NCBI GenBank assembly: GCA_949283255.1
Contig: CASDRS010000004.1
Span: 1-64,000 of the forward strand
Reading direction: 5' to 3'
DNA length: 64,000 nucleotides
From: an uncultured bacterium
GTDB taxonomy: Bacteria; Cyanobacteriota; Vampirovibrionia; Gastranaerophilales; Gastranaerophilaceae
A program made the position numbers and the translations under genes. The notes beneath the pieces are model-generated. The model saw nothing but the letters and a program-made list of their open reading frames with translations. It searched no databases and had not been told where the DNA came from. Shown here piece by piece: positions 55,343 to 64,000 of the stretch (the stretch's first letter is position 1; every line of letters starts with the position of its first letter).

Positions 55343-57080
55343 CCTTTCCCACCAATTCTACAAACAATCTTAATCCCTTATGATTTCCTTCTTCTGCAGG
55401 ATAAGTAAATATAATTTTATTCTGTCCCTGTCTTATATAATCAGAAATATTAATTCTATCACATCTGTTACCGCCAAAGAAGCTTGTCGGAAGCTCAAAT
55501 GTATAAGACTTACCGTTTATATTAACATTTAACTTATTTACCTGAAATTTATTATCAACAACGATATTAGCAAATTTTTTATTCGCATAAAACTCCTGAA
55601 CAACAGTTTTTTGAGCAGGGTCATTAGATATAATAACAGGCTTTGTACCCAAAATAATACCAGTATAATAGTGCTGCAGAATTTTATCATAAGGCAAGTG
55701 CAATTCTTGTCCCATAAACCCTGCACCAAACTGACTCATTCCGACACCATGCCCGAAACCGCCGCCATAAGCCTTTACTGACACCAAATTACCATCACCG
55801 TCTTGAGAATTTTCAAACACAACATTTGCACTCGGGAGCGCCTTGCCATCCTTAGTAAGCAAACGTCTTACTACAAGTTCCTTAAATACCTTATATTTTT
55901 GAGACGCAGTTACAATTTCCATCTCAACAATTTTTCCGGAATCACCTCGTCTTAAGACTTTCAACTCTTTTAACGTGTCAAGTTTATCCCCTTTATTGAA
56001 AGCAGGTCTGACAAAACCGGTAGCCGACTGAACAGGCAAAGTCTGCTCAAGTACTTTTTTCAATTCTGGAGCCTGCCACTCTCTGTTCCAACGAAAATAA
56101 GGCGATCTGATATCATACGCATCGGGAGTAGATTTGTAATATGCGCTTGCAGCCTCTTCAGTCTTTAATGGCTTTTGGTACAAAATATCAGGTTTAGCCT
56201 TCAAATAAGGCTTTTCTGCTGATGGAAACTCTTTAGTTTTAGGATCGGAAAATGCATACGAATAACTTTCCGTATACCCACCGGCAGTAGAAGAATACTG
56301 CGCTAAAATCAAATCCCAATCATAAAGAGCGACAACACCTGTAGTCTGGGTAACCGCCTGATTACCAAGCTCTTTTTCCGAATTGGCACCATAATAAACC
56401 TGACTTGCTACTGAATCTACGACATCATAATTTGGAGACGATTTTGTTCTGGGAGATAAAACATAATTTCTCGCAGCAACACTCTGAGCCTTTAATGCCT
56501 CTAATCCAAATCTTACCGGCATTTCATTTGGAACAACACCTTTCAGATAATCTTCAACTGAAATTTTGTTAACAAGATTAAACTGAACACCACCTGCAGC
56601 CTTTACAATATTCAAAGTACCGCGATACAATGCCTGAGATCCAGCGCGCTTTAAGCCTTTAACTCCGAGAAGGCCCGCAGGAGACTTAAACATTATTCCT
56701 TCCGGTAATTTTGCAATCTCAGTTCCGTCATCTTCTTTTAACGTATATGTTAAATCAGGATTTATATATACATTCACATTTTTATTAGCATCAATCTTAT
56801 CAACAAGATTTCCATTACTATAAATCTCTAATGTCGAAGTTCCAAAAATCCCAATATTTTTATAAACATAAGTTCCAAAAGATTGATTACCAATCCCGAC
56901 TCTTACAACCTCAGATGCGCTAGCATTCTGAGCAGAAGTAATCTCTGCTTTTCTTGCAATTTGCAGAGTAGCAGCAGGTATCCGTTGGAGCTCAAAAGCA
57001 CTGGCACAATTTGACAACAAAGCTCCACATAGTAATGACATAACAAAAAGCTTTGCACATAAGCCTATTTTGCTTCCCAC
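55320..57080 (-). CDS. SpoIID/LytB-domain protein
   Basis: A 586-aa exported protein. A signal peptide (~1-30, LFVMSLLCGALLSNCASAF) may be a lipoprotein-like or plain Sec signal. Residues ~170-475 form the SpoIID/LytB domain: EDYLKGVVPNEMPVRFGLEALKAQSVAARNY (in part), VDSVASQVYYG, YSSTAGGYTES and GFGHGVGMSQFGAG. SpoIID is a lytic transglycosylase that trims denuded glycan strands; no sporulation genes are present. The C-terminus adds a beta-rich ~100-aa module. It overlaps cysS and murJ. Confidence 0.9.
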   Translation of the reverse strand: MGSKIGLCAKLFVMSLLCGALLSNCASAFELQRIPAATLQIARKAEITSAQNASASEVVRVGIGNQSFGTYVYKNIGIFGTSTLEIYSNGNLVDKIDANKNVNVYINPDLTYTLKEDDGTEIAKLPEGIMFKSPAGLLGVKGLKRAGSQALYRGTLNIVKAAGGVQFNLVNKISVEDYLKGVVPNEMPVRFGLEALKAQSVAARNYVLSPRTKSSPNYDVVDSVASQVYYGANSEKELGNQAVTQTTGVVALYDWDLILAQYSSTAGGYTESYSYAFSDPKTKEFPSAEKPYLKAKPDILYQKPLKTEEAASAYYKSTPDAYDIRSPYFRWNREWQAPELKKVLEQTLPVQSATGFVRPAFNKGDKLDTLKELKVLRRGDSGKIVEMEIVTASQKYKVFKELVVRRLLTKDGKALPSANVVFENSQDGDGNLVSVKAYGGGFGHGVGMSQFGAGFMGQELHLPYDKILQHYYTGIILGTKPVIISNDPAQKTVVQEFYANKKFANIVVDNKFQVNKLNVNINGKSYTFELPTSFFGGNRCDRINISDYIRQGQNKIIFTYPAEEGNHKGLRLFVELVGKDDGESIW

Positions 57081-58438
57081 GTTGTGCCTTCTTTCGAATC
57101 CTTAAGAACGATACTGCACTCATCAAGAGCAATCCTAATCTTATCAGCAACAGCCCAATTTTTCTCATCTCTTGCTTGTTTACGGTACTTAATCAAACTG
57201 TCCATATCAGAGAAAGTCTCACCCAACTGCTCAGAAACATGTTCTAAAGCCTTATCCAACTCCTCTTTGGAAAGTTCTGACTTTTTAAAATTAAATCCTA
57301 ATACTGAAGCTAATTTATACAATGTAGTATAAGCACCAGCCTCATCTTTATTTGCTCTGTTCGTCAAATCAAACAATACCGCAAGCGCCTTAGATGTATT
57401 TAAATCATCATCCATAGCCTCTACAAACTGCTTATAAGCATCAGTCTTTGAAATATCATACGAATCATCAATTTTAGTTGCCTTTGCATTAAGCATTCTC
57501 TTAACACCTGCCTGAGCTGAAGACAGAGCCTCATCAGAAAATTCTACCGGCATTCTGTAATGATTAGTCAAAATAAAGAATCTTATAGTATTTGCATCAT
57601 ACTTCTTCAACAAATCATCTATAGTCAAGAAGTTGCCTAAAGATTTTGACATTTTTTCTTTATTGATTGTTACAAACCCGTTATGCAACCAGTAATTAAC
57701 AAATTTACAACCGTTTGCACACTCAGACTGAGCTATCTCGTTTTCATGGTGAGGGAATATCAAATCAGCCCCGCCGGCATGGATATCTATAGTCTTGCCT
57801 AAATATTTTCTGTTCATTGCAGAACATTCAATATGCCACCCAGGACGTCCTACTCCCCACGGAGAATTATATCCGAATTTCTCATCACGCTTCCATAGCG
57901 CAAAATCCAACGGGTCTTCCTTATGTTCCCCGACTTCAATTCTTGCACCGCTTTCTAATTGGTCAATAGGCTGCTTAGAAAGATATCCGTACTTTGGAAA
58001 TTTTTTAACTCTAAAATACACATCGCCATTTGCCTCATAAGCATACCCTTTTGAAATTAAATCTTTTATAATAGATATCATCTCACCCAAAGTCTTAGTT
58101 GCAAAAGGCTCTATATCAGGCTTCAATACATTCAAAGCCTGCATGGAATTACTAAATTGTTTATACCAATACCTTGAAACCTCTTCCGGAGTTTTTCCCT
58201 CTTTCTCGGCCTTCTTTAAAATTTTATCATCCACATCCGTCACATTACGACAATAAGTAACGTCATACCCTCTAAATTTCAAATATCGGTATAACACGTC
58301 CCACGTAATATAGCATCTGGCATGTCCTAAATGTGCATAATCATAAACCGTAGGACCGCAAACATACATCTTTACCTTATTCCCGTCAATAGGAACAAAC
58401 TCTTCTACCTGATTTGTATAAGAATTATGTAATCTCAT
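57065..58438 (-). CDS. cysS: Cysteinyl-tRNA synthetase
   Basis: A 457-aa class I synthetase. The HIGH-type HLGH is in AHLGHARCYITWD, and KMSKSLGNF is the KMSKS loop. Zinc ligands are expected at Cys28 (YVCGPT), Cys (ECSAMN), His and Glu (HHENE). Length is standard. It heads the operon with spoIID, murJ and tsaC, with overlapping ends. Its upstream region is AT-rich and divergent from the LysM gene. Confidence 0.97.
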   Translation of the reverse strand: MRLHNSYTNQVEEFVPIDGNKVKMYVCGPTVYDYAHLGHARCYITWDVLYRYLKFRGYDVTYCRNVTDVDDKILKKAEKEGKTPEEVSRYWYKQFSNSMQALNVLKPDIEPFATKTLGEMISIIKDLISKGYAYEANGDVYFRVKKFPKYGYLSKQPIDQLESGARIEVGEHKEDPLDFALWKRDEKFGYNSPWGVGRPGWHIECSAMNRKYLGKTIDIHAGGADLIFPHHENEIAQSECANGCKFVNYWLHNGFVTINKEKMSKSLGNFLTIDDLLKKYDANTIRFFILTNHYRMPVEFSDEALSSAQAGVKRMLNAKATKIDDSYDISKTDAYKQFVEAMDDDLNTSKALAVLFDLTNRANKDEAGAYTTLYKLASVLGFNFKKSELSKEELDKALEHVSEQLGETFSDMDSLIKYRKQARDEKNWAVADKIRIALDECSIVLKDSKEGTTWEAK

Positions 58439-58534
58439 AAATAATATCCCTCTTTCATTAAAATTTTAGCACAAACAATTAAAAATTAAAGATTTGTTAA
58501 GCAAAAATTAAACAAAGCGCAATTATTTAAAACA

Positions 58535-58549
58535 TATATACTTTATATA
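58535..58549 (+). promoter_or_regulatory. TATATACTTTATATA motif before the LysM gene
   Basis: A 15-base near-palindrome, 35 bases before the ATG. The same 15 bases recur, in the same orientation relative to the gene, before the 652-aa gene (63527-63541). Confidence 0.5.
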
Positions 58550-58584
58550 CATATAGTGAGGATGATATAAGCGAGGAGACCAAT

Positions 58585-59232
58585 ATGCCAAATAATGTCA
58601 CAACAATCGTACAAAGCGGAGAAACACTTAGCCTTTATGCAAAATTATATGGCTGCAGCGTCGAAGAATTAAAGAAACTTAATGCCGGCAAAATCGGCAA
58701 AGACGGAGCAATCAAAAAAGGCGAAGTTCTTATAATACCTATAGGCAAGAAACCTGCACAAGCAGACAAATCAGAAAGAACAACCATGCAAGAAAAGGCG
58801 AATTGGTTTAATGACAAACTAGAAGAAGCAAAATTAAAAATTTACAATCCTAAACTTTCAAATGCGGAAAGAGAAAAATTTGAACAAGAATACATAAAAC
58901 TTTTAAACATGCAGAAAAAACGTAATGAAGTAGCCTCAATAGGCATTAGTAAAGATAAAATGCATTTTGATTTAAAAATCAAAAAAGATATAACCCTTGC
59001 AGAATTCAGAAAACTGTTTCCGGAAGTAGGCAAAAACTTTAGTGACTATGCAGATAAGACAAAACAAACAAGATACGAGAACGGCAAAGGCTTCATAAGA
59101 AATCCAAAAGAAATAACATTACATTCCGGAGCTGCCTTTAGTTTAAAGACACAAGAATACGCACATCAAGGATTCTTCAGTGAACTCGGAACCTCAATCC
59201 AAAAAACACTGGGACTTGGAGAATTTGACTAA
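58585..59232 (+). CDS. LysM-domain protein
   Basis: A 215-aa protein with an N-terminal LysM peptidoglycan-binding domain (~residues 5-52): IVQSGETLSLYAKLYGCSVEEL and KGEVLIIPIGKK (first in part). A charged helical middle and a C-terminal ~40 residues (GAAFSLKTQEYAHQGFFSEL) follow. No signal peptide or membrane segment is visible, so its way to the wall is unclear. GAGGAG precedes the ATG. Its stop overlaps the convergent M14 gene. Confidence 0.85.
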   Translation: MPNNVTTIVQSGETLSLYAKLYGCSVEELKKLNAGKIGKDGAIKKGEVLIIPIGKKPAQADKSERTTMQEKANWFNDKLEEAKLKIYNPKLSNAEREKFEQEYIKLLNMQKKRNEVASIGISKDKMHFDLKIKKDITLAEFRKLFPEVGKNFSDYADKTKQTRYENGKGFIRNPKEITLHSGAAFSLKTQEYAHQGFFSELGTSIQKTLGLGEFD

Positions 59233-59879
59233 AGATTATCCATAAAATCCAAAATATCGAATACCGGTTGGACTAAAGATTCAGCCGGTATTTTGTCGTC
59301 TAATTCAAGCGTAATAGTTGGAATATGCCGTTCAACCCCGGCATAAGTGCCAAAACTTCCCGGCGTCGGATAACCAATACTGCCTTCTGCAGGATATCCT
59401 ATTATCTCAGAGATTTTCTTTGCAATTTTCTCTCCCGGCCCGTCATAATTTACCACCTTATAAGGCGAATGAAGAGTTAAAATTAATCTAGGTTTATATT
59501 CTTCTATTATGTCAATAACAAAACGTGTTTCAACCTCACTTGCAGGAGATTTCCCGCCATAATATGCAGTACTTTCGTCATCACAAGTAGCATTTTCACC
59601 TTCATTCTTTCCCCAATTTTCAGTCGGAAAATTTCGGTTCAAATCCACCCCATTAGAATTGGTTCTTACATTCAAAGCCATACCGTCAGGATTTAGACAA
59701 GGAATGAACAACATCGAAGCCTCTTTTATCTCAAGATATTTTTTTATTAAAAAATCCCCCTGAGGTTCATCTCCATGAAAAACTCCAATTACAAGAATAT
59801 TTTTTAAATTATTTTCAGAACCAACTAACTCAATTCTACGGCCTTCTTTTGAGTTTACACTCTTCAATATTTTCATCAA
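59229..59879 (-). CDS. M14-family zinc carboxypeptidase (murein peptide amidase-like)
   Basis: A 216-aa peptidase. Zinc ligands fit the M14 pattern: His-x2-Glu in GVFHGDEPQGD, a distant His in LTLHSPYKVV, and the catalytic Glu in PTITLELDDK. FLNPDGMALNVRTNSNGVDLNRNFP is the substrate-binding Arg region (in part). Short, signal-free members resemble MpaA, which cuts murein tripeptide in the cytosol. It lies eight bases after ftsY on the same strand. Confidence 0.87.
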   Translation of the reverse strand: MMKILKSVNSKEGRRIELVGSENNLKNILVIGVFHGDEPQGDFLIKKYLEIKEASMLFIPCLNPDGMALNVRTNSNGVDLNRNFPTENWGKNEGENATCDDESTAYYGGKSPASEVETRFVIDIIEEYKPRLILTLHSPYKVVNYDGPGEKIAKKISEIIGYPAEGSIGYPTPGSFGTYAGVERHIPTITLELDDKIPAESLVQPVFDILDFMDNL

Positions 59880-59887
59880 TTACGCCT

Positions 59888-60805
59888 CTACGCCTCAAAT
59901 AAAGCATTTATAAAATCTTCAGAATTAAAAGCTTTCAAATCTTCCATCTTCTCGCCAACCCCAATAAGCTTGACAGGCAATTTCATTTCTTTTGCAACAG
60001 CAAGTACAATAGCTCCCTTAGCAGAACCATCCAACTTAGTAAGTGCAACTGAGGTAAGATTAACAGCTTCTAAAAACACTTTTGCCTGCTGTAAACCGTT
60101 TTGACCCGTATTGGCATCTAAAACAAGAATACTTTCTCTTAAACAATCAGGAGCATTCTTATCAATAACATTTTTTATCTTTGAAAGCTCTTCCATTAAA
60201 TTAAATTTATTCTGTAACCTTCCTGCAGTATCAACAAGCAATACGTCATAACCTTCACTTTTAGCTTTGCTTATAGCCTCATACACTACAGATGCAGGAT
60301 CCGCCTTGTCCCTGCGTACAATATCAGCACCGGCTCTTTCAGACCAAATATTGAGCTGCTCCTCCGCTGCTGCCCTAAAGGTATCACCGGCAGCTATCAG
60401 AACTTTCTTGCCTTCCTGCTTAAACTTATACGCAAGTTTAGCTATCAAAGTGGTCTTACCGACACCGTTCACCCCTGCTATAAAATAAATATTTAATCCG
60501 TTATCATCATAATTAAGCTCTGTCGGACCCGCATTTTTTAAGGTCTGTAAAAACTCGTCTTTTAAATAGCTTTTTACTTCAGCTGGCTTAATCTTGCTCT
60601 GGTTTCTAAGTTTATCAACAATCTCGGAAGCATAGCCCACACCCAAATCAGCACTAATAAGCATATCTTCCATATCTTCTAATACAAAATCACTAAACTC
60701 AGCCTCTCCCTCAACAGAATTTACAACATTATTGACTAAAGACTGAGCAGTATTAGACACTGCTTTTTTTAAGTTATTAAAACCTTCCGAAAAGAATTTA
60801 AACAT
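59888..60805 (-). CDS. ftsY: Signal recognition particle receptor FtsY
   Basis: A 305-aa GTPase that docks SRP-ribosome complexes at the membrane. The NG domain is complete: GVNGVGKTTLIAKLA, DTFRAAAEEQL, VDTAGRLQNKFNLMEEL and LTKLDGSAKGG-like TKLDGSAKGA. The long acidic N-terminal A domain of E. coli FtsY is absent, leaving a short amphipathic N-terminus (FKFFSEGFNNLKKAV) for membrane contact. It overlaps nusB by one base and precedes the M14 gene. Confidence 0.96.
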   Translation of the reverse strand: MFKFFSEGFNNLKKAVSNTAQSLVNNVVNSVEGEAEFSDFVLEDMEDMLISADLGVGYASEIVDKLRNQSKIKPAEVKSYLKDEFLQTLKNAGPTELNYDDNGLNIYFIAGVNGVGKTTLIAKLAYKFKQEGKKVLIAAGDTFRAAAEEQLNIWSERAGADIVRRDKADPASVVYEAISKAKSEGYDVLLVDTAGRLQNKFNLMEELSKIKNVIDKNAPDCLRESILVLDANTGQNGLQQAKVFLEAVNLTSVALTKLDGSAKGAIVLAVAKEMKLPVKLIGVGEKMEDLKAFNSEDFINALFEA

Positions 60806-61464
60806 TACTCTAAACCATTTTCAACAATAATTTTGGCCAATATACCGTTAATAAATGAATAACTATCGTCAGTTGAATATTTCTTAGCCAACTCAAGAGC
60901 TTCATCAACAACTACCTTCATTGGCGCATCTTTTATGTACAACAACTCAACAATTGCAATTCTTAAGATATCCTTATCCATTTTAACAAGACGTTGTAAA
61001 TCCCAATTTTTAGCGTGCTTTTGAATAAGTTCATCAATTTCTTTGTGATATTTTTGGAAATACTCAGCTATTTCGATTGCATAATCCTTAACATCACTTT
61101 GAGAATCCAAAGTTGTAAATTCTGCAATCTCTAATGCCAAAAGTGCTTTTTCAGCAATATCAACCATTTCGTTAATACGGCCTATCATATCAGATGTCAT
61201 AGGAAGCGGTACCGGCACATTTGAAACTTCAATAGGTCTGTTCAAATTAGTTTCATGCTCCGCTTCATAATCGGAAATCTGATTTCTCATTTCAATCAAT
61301 GCGCCAACAGAAACCTTAAGTTCATCACTGGCGTTACTTGTAAGTATTCTGACAGATTTCAATATAATATCTTTTAAATCTTCTTTTGAATATTTTGTAA
61401 TCTTTTTATCAAATTGCGAAAATAATATAAATGCTAATTCTCTTGCTGCTCTGCGCGCTTGCAT
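60805..61464 (-). CDS. nusB: Transcription antitermination factor NusB
   Basis: A 219-aa RNA-binding protein that works with NusE in rRNA antitermination. The N-terminal ARRAARELAFILFSQFD and the C-terminal VKMDKDILRIAIVELLYIKD / DEALELAKKYSTDDSYSFING segments match NusB. Between them lies a ~70-residue insertion (about 45-115) that makes it longer than the usual ~140-150 aa; cyanobacterial NusB is also long. Its stop overlaps the ftsY start. Confidence 0.9.
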   Translation of the reverse strand: MQARRAARELAFILFSQFDKKITKYSKEDLKDIILKSVRILTSNASDELKVSVGALIEMRNQISDYEAEHETNLNRPIEVSNVPVPLPMTSDMIGRINEMVDIAEKALLALEIAEFTTLDSQSDVKDYAIEIAEYFQKYHKEIDELIQKHAKNWDLQRLVKMDKDILRIAIVELLYIKDAPMKVVVDEALELAKKYSTDDSYSFINGILAKIIVENGLE

Positions 61465-61540
61465 AATTTTTCCTCTTTCAAATTTTATAACTATCTATAT
61501 GAGGAAATTTTAGCACAAACAAATTTTCAGAACAACATGT

Positions 61541-63499
61541 CTAGCCCATACCTAATCTGGCTCTTCTTGCAGCAAGGCTAGCTCGGCCTGCGCTAAAATC
61601 AGGTCTTCCTGAATTTTGATTATTAATAGGGTTTGTTGTAGTAGTTGTATTTTGCGCTACAGCTGATTTAGGCTTGCTTGTTAAACCTTTAATATCACCT
61701 GCTATATCTTTTACTGAGTTTCCAACATCTTTTATTGTATCTTTATTTTCTTTATAAAACTCTTTAGCATTAGAGATAAAGCCCTTTAAGCCTGTTTTCT
61801 TAGCACCGCCTGTAGCTGGAGATGCATCAGCCACAGCCTCTGTAGAACCTGCTCCTCCTGTAGCACCAGCACCGCCTGCACTACCAGCAGAACCTGCGGA
61901 ACCAGCCTTAGCTTGCTCTATTTTTGCCTTAGTCGCATCAGCTTGCGCTTTTGTTGTCGCTGCCAAATTTACACCATTACTTACCTGATCATCAATTGCC
62001 TTAAATTGATCTCCCATATTCTTTAAGCCATTAATTGCAGCAGCCGAAGTCTGTATTGCTGAACCAACATTAGCCAAAGCTTTTGTCAAATTACCCTCAG
62101 CCAATGCTGTTGCAGTTAATGTTACCTTAGCAGCAGCAACACCTACAGTACCGACTTTTTCAGTAACGACACCGACTTTAGTTACAACACCACCGGTTTT
62201 AACTAACGCCGCACCTGCCGCTGCAGTAAACGGATTTGAACACATTGCAGTACCGGTTGCTATCATTACCTTACCAGCTTTTTCAGTAATTGAACCTACG
62301 TTTTGAACAGTTGTAGATACATCTTCAACCTTTTGTGCAAACTTTTCTATCTTATTATTTGCGGCATCGTCTTTTTTCAATGCTTCATTGGCTTTTTCGT
62401 AATATTTAGCCTGCATTTTGACTGTTGATGTCATCTTTGTCTGACTTGCTTTCATCTTACTTGAAACAGTATTCATTTTAGTAGAATAAGATGTCTGTTT
62501 CTCATTCAAAGAATCAAGTTTTTGATTTATTTCGTCAAGTTTTTGATTATCATCATCAGTTAAGGCACCGCTTTGCTGAGTATCCTGTTCACCTGCTAAT
62601 TTCAATGAATAAGCACTGTTATCACCTGAACCTGTTTTATCAATAATTGCATCTGCTTCTGATTGCAATTGAGTCATTTGCTGTTGATTTTCAACCATTT
62701 TCTGACTAAGTTCACCTACCTCTTTAGAAGTTGAATCAAATTCTTTTACAGTAGATTTATAGTCTTTATTTAGTGACTTAACAGATTTTTGAACCTCTTT
62801 TGTCGTAGCCTTTGCATCTTTTGCCATTGCATTGGCTTCTTCACCTTGAGCTTTTACTTCTTTTGTTTGTTTTTCGCAATCATTTGCAGATTTTTCAGCC
62901 TCAGCAGCTTGAGCTTTTCCGTTTTCTACAGAAACTTCTTGAGTTGTTGAACCTGTCTTTAATTTTGCACCGTTTTCATCTGCAGATATATTATTAGGAT
63001 CTTGAGAAGCTTGTTCTGCTGCAGTTGCATCTGCCAACTGTGCTTCTGACATTTCTTTTTGTTGAAGCACTTCTTTTCTCATATCCAAATCAGCTTGCGC
63101 ATCCATAAACTTCGATAACTGCGTCGGATCTGTACACCCCTGCATATCCTTTTTTAACTGCTGGTATGCAGCATCAACATCTGCAGTTGTAGTTAAATTA
63201 TTTACATTATCATAAGGTTTTTGTTCTGTTTTACTTTGATTAGAAATATAATCTTGTACACCTTGAGTAAAAAAGTTATTTAAATCGATATTATAATTTC
63301 CGCCTGCCTTTGATGTTCCTCCATTATTTGTAGCAGCTACGGAATTTCTGTTATTAATGATTGAAGAGTCCATACTCATACCGTCATCTTTAGCCGGTTT
63401 TTGAGTAGCAGAAGTCCCGGAACTCTGTCTGCTTTGCATTTGCTTTAACTGTCCCGGTGAAAGCTTTTTGAAAAAATTAATACCGTTTGGACCGCTCAT
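61541..63499 (-). CDS. Large coiled-coil protein with Ala/Gly-rich segment
   Basis: A 652-aa protein of unknown function. The N-terminus (~1-75) is Ser/Asn-rich. Residues ~110-400 are predicted coiled coil, rich in Gln, Lys and Ala (MKASQTKMTSTVKMQAKYYE). A hydrophobic, glycine-zipper-like stretch (~405-470, IATGTAMCSNPFTAAAGAAL) follows, then a GSAG-repeat linker near 545-570 and a basic tail. There is no signal peptide. Coiled coil plus hydrophobic hairpin resembles secreted translocator or pore-forming proteins, but this is inference. The promoter region shares a TATATACTTTATATA motif with the LysM gene. Confidence 0.78.
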   Translation of the reverse strand: MSGPNGINFFKKLSPGQLKQMQSRQSSGTSATQKPAKDDGMSMDSSIINNRNSVAATNNGGTSKAGGNYNIDLNNFFTQGVQDYISNQSKTEQKPYDNVNNLTTTADVDAAYQQLKKDMQGCTDPTQLSKFMDAQADLDMRKEVLQQKEMSEAQLADATAAEQASQDPNNISADENGAKLKTGSTTQEVSVENGKAQAAEAEKSANDCEKQTKEVKAQGEEANAMAKDAKATTKEVQKSVKSLNKDYKSTVKEFDSTSKEVGELSQKMVENQQQMTQLQSEADAIIDKTGSGDNSAYSLKLAGEQDTQQSGALTDDDNQKLDEINQKLDSLNEKQTSYSTKMNTVSSKMKASQTKMTSTVKMQAKYYEKANEALKKDDAANNKIEKFAQKVEDVSTTVQNVGSITEKAGKVMIATGTAMCSNPFTAAAGAALVKTGGVVTKVGVVTEKVGTVGVAAAKVTLTATALAEGNLTKALANVGSAIQTSAAAINGLKNMGDQFKAIDDQVSNGVNLAATTKAQADATKAKIEQAKAGSAGSAGSAGGAGATGGAGSTEAVADASPATGGAKKTGLKGFISNAKEFYKENKDTIKDVGNSVKDIAGDIKGLTSKPKSAVAQNTTTTTNPINNQNSGRPDFSAGRASLAARRARLGMG

Positions 63500-63526
63500 A
63501 ATTACTCTCTTCTTTTTACTCTTATA

Positions 63527-63541
63527 TATATAAAGTATATA
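63527..63541 (-). promoter_or_regulatory. TATATACTTTATATA motif before the coiled-coil gene
   Basis: Second copy of the 15-base motif at 58535-58549, in matching orientation, 27 bases before the start codon. Confidence 0.5.
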
Positions 63542-63590
63542 TATAATCCATATTCGCAGGGTTTTAATAATTTGTTACATAACTTAAAGA

Positions 63591-63619
63591 TTGCGTTATT
63601 TTTAAATTTTTGGTAAAAT
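63591..63619 (+). promoter_or_regulatory. fabI promoter
   Basis: TTGCGT (63591-63596), 17 bases, TAAAAT (63614-63619), 35 bases before the ATG. Confidence 0.65.
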
Positions 63620-63654
63620 TAACGAGTATCTTAGTAATGAGGGAGAAAAGAATT

Positions 63655-64000
63655 ATGAAATTGATGGATGGGAAAAAAGGGATTATTTTTGGGGTTTCCA
63701 ATACCCACGGAATTGCATACGCTATTGCCAGACAATTATTTGAAGCAGGTGCAGACATAGCATTCACTTATGCAGGTGAAGCTATGGAAAAAAGAGTTAG
63801 ACCGCTTGCTGAAGGTATGAACTCAAAATTAATAATGAGCTGTGATGTAACTAAGGAAGATGAAGTTGCTGCAGTATTTAAAGAATGTGAAAGAATTTAC
63901 GGTAAATTAGATTTTGTTGTTCACGCTGTTGCTTTTGCGGCTAAAGAAGATCTACAAGGCAGATTTATTGATACATCACGTGCAGGATGGGATCTTGCAA
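63655..64000 (+). CDS. fabI: Enoyl-ACP reductase FabI (5' part)
   Basis: The first 115 codons of a gene that runs off the window. The N-terminus MDGKKGIIFGVSNTHGIAYAIA contains the FabI cofactor loop (GVSN..GIA), and VVHAVAFAAKEDLQGRF matches the family in part. It reduces enoyl-ACP in the last step of each fatty-acid elongation cycle. GAGGGAG lies ahead of the ATG. The catalytic Tyr-x6-Lys lies beyond the window. Confidence 0.92.
   Translation, partial: MKLMDGKKGIIFGVSNTHGIAYAIARQLFEAGADIAFTYAGEAMEKRVRPLAEGMNSKLIMSCDVTKEDEVAAVFKECERIYGKLDFVVHAVAFAAKEDLQGRFIDTSRAGWDLA

Overview
The window is AT-rich, densely coded DNA from a Gram-negative-type bacterium. It has kdsA (LPS core sugar), an autotransporter with a C-terminal barrel, MinCDE, MurJ, ClpC and type IV pilin-like genes. 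Several clues point to the non-photosynthetic sister lineage of Cyanobacteria (Melainabacteria/Vampirovibrionia, probably gut Gastranaerophilales). The tRNA-Glu looks cyanobacterial or plastid-like, NusB carries a long internal insertion, and ClpC occurs in an LPS-type cell. Many proteins also carry a low-complexity N-terminal leader ending in SF(K/Q)G or similar. The assignment rests on remembered family features, not on a search.

Layout: 0.2-9.4 kb holds leuC, an ECF sigma/anti-sigma pair, two coupled membrane proteins, glgC, an HD-GYP-like protein, apt, a processive glycosyltransferase and HU. 9.5-19.5 kb holds a 3'-frameshifted autotransporter, lysS, a large lineage-type membrane protein, a convergent cluster of Nudix regulator, secG, tcdA and SDR, and a lysozyme-fold/EF-hand protein. 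19.5-31.4 kb holds minCDE, a HEAT/queC/DUF366-like/SPOR run, gatB, a SIS protein, a kdsA-MBL-pheS operon, a small 4-TM protein and a DMT exporter. 31.5-39.5 kb is the most unusual part: five prepilin-like genes around one divergent promoter region. Three encode large pseudopilins (328, 715 and 942 aa) with glycine-rich C-terminal domains ending in GAVVI.W. 39.5-50 kb holds an adaptor-like protein, a membrane protein, uvrB, a panE-like gene, a putative ADP-ribosyltransferase-fold protein, clpC, two tRNAs, an acyltransferase and a tiny secreted His/Lys-rich protein. 50-64 kb holds a Ski2-like helicase, an ankyrin protein, a cysS-spoIID-murJ-tsaC operon, LysM and M14 proteins, nusB-ftsY, a large coiled-coil protein and the start of fabI.

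The main candidate for an undescribed system is the pilin cluster. Its large glycine-rich pseudopilins look like pilus-tip adhesins built by joining a type IV pilin stem to a domain like those on phage tail-fibre tips. A perfect 20-nt palindrome lies over the operon's -35 element, next to the opposing promoter of the fifth pilin gene. Other points of interest are a hairpin that buries the ribosome binding site of the ECF sigma gene, a single-base frameshift that removes the autotransporter's last beta strand, the ART-fold protein, and the shared N-terminal leader.
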